Assembly: GCA_015233155.1 (NCBI GenBank) | Contig: JADFYG010000020.1 | Location: 1 to 64,000, forward strand | Reading direction: 5' to 3' | Length of the DNA stretch: 64,000 bases | Origin: Candidatus Rifleibacteriota bacterium | GTDB lineage: Bacteria; Muiribacteriota; Ozemobacteria; Ozemobacterales; Ozemobacteraceae | Part shown: positions 61,053-64,000 of the stretch, piece by piece | How the letters are laid out: every line of letters begins with the position of its first letter | Numbering within the stretch: the first letter of the stretch is position 1 | Notes under the pieces: model-generated | What the model was told of the DNA's origin: nothing | Seen by the model: the letters and a program-made list of their open reading frames with translations, nothing else | Database searches by the model: none | Translations under genes and position numbers: made by a program

Positions 61053-63538
61053 GGCGTTGTACCTTTTGCAACTTCATTCATAAGGGTTACGAGTGCACAT
61101 TTTTTTTCAGGATCATCAAGAATACCGGGAATTTCAAGGGCGGCATTTCGGAAAAACCCCGGATCTCCGATTGCCAGAACAGATCCGCGGCCATAAAAGG
61201 TTTGAGCAACTACGGGCCGGCCATCTTCACGGCAATATACTGGACTTCCGCCATATACCGGGGTCGGAAGATCAGACCATAGTGTGTATCGATCAAGAGA
61301 ATCGTCAGATGAAATAGGCATGGACACCGAACATGGAACCAAAAGCGAAGCAGAAGAAGTAGAAGAAGCTGAAACCGAAGCCGAAACCGAAGTCGAAACC
61401 AAAGATGACGACGACGACGACGACGACGACGAAGAAGAAGAAGAAGAAGAAGAATAAACGTAAACGGACGCAGGCGCGGAGCCGGTTCTGCAAATGGGAA
61501 AAAGGCGATAGGGGCCGCCTCTGGCCTTTTCCGGGAGATCAAGAACACCGTTTTTCCAGAGAAACTGTTCTCGGGGATCATCGGAAATTGTGAATCCGAA
61601 GCGAGAGAATCTCTCGTTATCAGCACCGCATTTAGAGGAGCCGAGCAGTAATAATCCGCTTCCCTTCGAAACGTCACTGGTGATCTTGTCTAAAAGCGCT
61701 TCAGGAAGACGATTCGGGGTGGATGGGATAATCCATACCGCCGCATCGCGTGGAAGATCGAGGCCGACCCGGTGCAATTCGACCGTCCAGCTCGCCGCGA
61801 AGAGAGTTTGAACGAATGTGTCAAGGTTGTCCGGGAAGGTTTCCGGGCGATCGATCGAGAATGCGGCTGGAGCCGCGGAATCGAGGACGATGCGGGCGAT
61901 GGGGCGCAACCGCTCGGTAAACATCGGTTTGACCGGCTGGTGAAGAGTGCCGCCGGCGTATAATCCTATGGCGATACACAAAGGCAGTAGAGGTTTTCCG
62001 GAGCGAAAAAACAGGACACGGCCAACGCCGATCAGAAAAAATGCGGCCAGTATCAGAGAAAACGGTGCAGGGTGGGGGAGGGGAGGTATGATCAGAAGCT
62101 CAAGAAGAGCCTTAGCGAATTCTGTTCCAAACGCCATCTGTCGATTTTGAAACCATGAAGAATCTGATAAAACGGCCCAGACTCCGTTGCCATAGTGCCC
62201 CCAGGCTCCTGTCCAGAGGAGTCCGTTGCTGTGTTTCCCGGTCGTCGCAGTCGCGGCCGCAGCGGAGTATGCATCGGGTGGATAAGTGGAAAGCATAAGC
62301 TGTTCGTTCAGGTTTCCGGAGGGATTGCCTGCCACGGTGAGTGATGAGGCGTTGAGCCATACAAGAGGACGAGGCCCTTGTAAGGACAGAAATCCCGGAT
62401 ACCAGAATGTCGGTGGAATAATTGAGCCACCTGTACCGGGAGCAGGTTTCGGATCGTGCATGGCTCCTGATATTCCCGTTCCAAAAAGGCTTTGACCTGG
62501 CCATGCCAATGTGTCGAAACCTGGCTGAATGCCAAACGCCATAAAAAGAGGAGCAAAACGTGAGGATGCTCCATCCATGTCTGTATGGTCGTTTATCAGC
62601 AGTAATCGTCCGCCGGACTGAACATGGTTGAGGAGCGCTTCGACTTCATCAGCCGCGAAAGGTCGGCGTGGAAGAATCGAGATCACGATTGCTCCGGAAG
62701 CTGCTGATAAACTTGTTGTCGTGGCTGCAGTGCCGGCTGTGGTTGAAAAAGGGGCTTTCTGGCGTTCAACTTGAAAACCCAGAGAAGTGAGCCAGTCGGC
62801 GAAATCCTGATGGCCAAAGATGCGCGGTGCGTTCGGCAGTGAGCTTTCTGAAGAGTCATGGGCCTCATCGAAAATAACCTCAGGCAGTCTTGCGCTGGAG
62901 AGAGGACCATTTGTTGATATGGAATCTTTTTGAGTAAACCCATCGATTCTGTGTAAATCAGCGGTGTGCGACATGCCTGCCGGAATCGGCATCAGGCATG
63001 TCAGAAAAAATCCGGTGGATAGGCCGAGCAGAGAGTGGTATATGGGCCTTCGCGGAATACGCTCTCCGTCCTGGAAGCCCTCTTCAGTCCATGCATGGGC
63101 AGTTGTCGCCCATGCTGCCATAAGTGAAAGGCCGAATACTATGGCGTGAAGTGGCTGCGGGAAAGGTTCTCCGAGACATGCCGGGAGCCACGAGGGCATT
63201 AACAGCCAGAGAATGCACCATGCGTATGGAGTTTCGGCCGGGGCTGACATCTCGACGAATGTCAGGGCCAATAGACCGCGAATCGGTGGGGAAAGTGGGC
63301 CGAACCGTGAAAGTCCGAGGACGGCCAATGCAAAACCGGTTAATGACGTTATAAAACCGCGGGTTGGATGCATGAACAGTGGGGAAAAAAACAGGAGTCC
63401 GCTCCAGAGGAGTTCCCACCAGTCGGGTATCGGCCACGGAAAAACTCCGGACAACAGAGCTATTGGACGCAACGAGAGAACTACTGCGGCAACAGCGAAA
63501 AAGCTTTTTTGACTGGTCGCCAACTGATGCATTTTCAT
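61049..63538 (-). CDS. DUF4350-like membrane protein with polyserine tract (paralogue)
   Basis: An 829-residue protein with the same plan as the next gene. It has N-terminal membrane helices (residues 10-200), a DUF4350-like domain with VIFDEAHDSSE and QSGGRLLLINDHTDM, and a membrane segment near residues 490-540. A second GATase1-like domain shows AAVWIIPSTPNRL and SGLLLLGSSKCG. Near residue 700 a run of about 18 Ser is followed by Ser/Val/Ala repeats, encoded by simple triplets. The end has VLAIGDPGFFRN, as expected for this domain type. No clear ribosome site precedes the start. Confidence 0.7.
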   Translation of the reverse strand: MKMHQLATSQKSFFAVAAVVLSLRPIALLSGVFPWPIPDWWELLWSGLLFFSPLFMHPTRGFITSLTGFALAVLGLSRFGPLSPPIRGLLALTFVEMSAPAETPYAWCILWLLMPSWLPACLGEPFPQPLHAIVFGLSLMAAWATTAHAWTEEGFQDGERIPRRPIYHSLLGLSTGFFLTCLMPIPAGMSHTADLHRIDGFTQKDSISTNGPLSSARLPEVIFDEAHDSSESSLPNAPRIFGHQDFADWLTSLGFQVERQKAPFSTTAGTAATTTSLSAASGAIVISILPRRPFAADEVEALLNHVQSGGRLLLINDHTDMDGASSRFAPLFMAFGIQPGFDTLAWPGQSLFGTGISGAMHDPKPAPGTGGSIIPPTFWYPGFLSLQGPRPLVWLNASSLTVAGNPSGNLNEQLMLSTYPPDAYSAAAATATTGKHSNGLLWTGAWGHYGNGVWAVLSDSSWFQNRQMAFGTEFAKALLELLIIPPLPHPAPFSLILAAFFLIGVGRVLFFRSGKPLLPLCIAIGLYAGGTLHQPVKPMFTERLRPIARIVLDSAAPAAFSIDRPETFPDNLDTFVQTLFAASWTVELHRVGLDLPRDAAVWIIPSTPNRLPEALLDKITSDVSKGSGLLLLGSSKCGADNERFSRFGFTISDDPREQFLWKNGVLDLPEKARGGPYRLFPICRTGSAPASVYVYSSSSSSSSSSSSSSSSSLVSTSVSASVSASSTSSASLLVPCSVSMPISSDDSLDRYTLWSDLPTPVYGGSPVYCREDGRPVVAQTFYGRGSVLAIGDPGFFRNAALEIPGILDDPEKKCALVTLMNEVAKGTTP
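61407..61454. repeat. Triplet microsatellite (GAC)8(GAA)8
   Basis: Eight GAC (61407-61430) are followed directly by eight GAA (61431-61454) on the plus strand. On the coding strand they give Ser codons TCT and TCG. Degenerate hexamers of the same type continue on the left to about 61340. Gain or loss of units would keep the frame and change the length of the Ser tract. Confidence 0.95.
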
Positions 63539-63625
63539 GGCTGTGGCACAGTGACCCGGAGGAACAATATTAGGGACATTTTATTTTTCCAAAATATGCT
63601 TCAGCAGGCACTAATCACGAGCGGA

Positions 63626-64000
63626 TCAGTACTTCTTTTTACCCTTTCCCGGGGGCCTTCCGGCTTTCCCGGGTTTGCCTTTTGCGGAAGGTAAGTTCCC
63701 GATGTCAGGGCCTATTTCTGAATAGGGGACTGAAGACGCAATTTCTGAATCGGTAGCATTCGATGAGAGTCCGCACATACGCGGATCCTGAGTCTGGAAC
63801 ATTTGTTTCTGAGGGTAATTGAGAGTCATTCCGGGCTGACAAAAACGTGGGAATCGCGTCATCTGGCCTTCACAGAGTTGCGGGTACCGGGTCATCATCT
63901 GCTGGCACAAACGTGGGTCCCGGGTCAAGAACTGGCATATTTGCGGGTTTTGCGTCATAAACTGACCCTGGTATAGCTGCGGTGTCTGAGTTCCTGTCAT
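63626..64000 (-). CDS. Cys/Pro repeat protein, partial at right edge
   Basis: At least 124 codons; an ATG falls exactly on the window edge, so the true start may lie beyond it. It has five imperfect 11-residue units with the core MTRxPxLCxxx: MTQNPQICQFL, TRDPRLCQQM, MTRYPQLCEGQ, MTRFPRFCQPG and, after a short break, TQDPRMC. The C-terminus is basic and Gly/Pro-rich (GKPGKAGRPPGKGKKKY). I do not recognise the family. The even spacing of single Cys suggests metal binding or cross-links. Confidence 0.6.
   Translation of the reverse strand: MTGTQTPQLYQGQFMTQNPQICQFLTRDPRLCQQMMTRYPQLCEGQMTRFPRFCQPGMTLNYPQKQMFQTQDPRMCGLSSNATDSEIASSVPYSEIGPDIGNLPSAKGKPGKAGRPPGKGKKKY

Noticed and set aside
61400..61460. 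Repeat tract as a CRISPR array
   Set aside because: It is a simple triplet microsatellite inside a gene, without spacers.

Overview
The window looks like a chromosomal piece from an uncultivated, flagellated, Gram-negative-type bacterium with a hydrogen-linked anaerobic metabolism. The reasons are GGAGG-type ribosome sites, many signal peptides, a flagellin, a full chemosensory operon, a group-3 [NiFe] hydrogenase joined to HdrA and MvhD, and many histidine kinases. The two-component gene load and the mix of families would suit lineages such as Candidatus Riflebacteria or Wallbacteria, but I cannot place it firmly. I see no tRNA, rRNA, CRISPR array, transposase or integrase.

Layout. 1-6.6 kb: a MoxR-type AAA+ ATPase running off the left edge, a secreted beta-propeller protein and two unrecognised proteins whose genes meet at a run of ten A, plus a small zinc-ribbon-like protein. 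6.7-11.4 kb: a three-gene sensory operon (PAS/HisKA_2 kinase, response regulator with a CxxC tail, DUF3365 haem-sensor-like hybrid kinase). 11.6-12.2 kb: nitroreductase. 12.2-25.4 kb: one compact operon running CheW, CheW-like, MCP, CheB, CheR, CheA-REC, single receiver, Hpt-REC-SpoIIE phosphatase, STAS protein, hybrid kinase. 25.5-35.9 kb: TusA-like protein, small membrane protein, MvhD, HdrA, hydrogenase protease, then large (MvhA) and small (MvhG) hydrogenase subunits.

The hydrogenase locus is split. A 4.4-kb segment on the opposite strand (a triple Hpt-like repeat protein and an S9 peptidase) sits between mvhA and the protease gene. It is flanked by two 208-bp direct copies of the mvhA 3' end, one of them a broken relic.

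36-48 kb: a soluble FtsH-like AAA-metalloprotease, a GT39-like membrane protein, a YncE-like propeller, an APP1-type phosphatase, a C39-like protease, a tiny membrane protein, LprI-like and DUF2252 proteins and a phospholipase D. 48-55.5 kb: TMEM43-like protein, a YaiI protein preceded by a cobalamin-regulator fragment, a transglutaminase-like protein, a large nested palindrome, a pentameric ligand-gated ion channel homologue, an M23 peptidase and a secreted repeat protein. 55.6-64 kb: a 5'-truncated PH-domain gene, a flagellin gene broken by one base, two tandem DUF4350-like membrane proteins (one with a triplet-repeat polyserine tract), and a Cys/Pro repeat protein at the right edge.

Working together. 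The chemosensory operon looks like an alternative-function pathway: receptor to CheA-REC, then by phosphorelay to a partner-switching phosphatase and its STAS partner. It lies directly downstream of, and in the same direction as, the Hdr/hydrogenase accessory genes, so redox metabolism and signalling may be co-expressed. The intergenic DNA carries several families of palindromic repeats.
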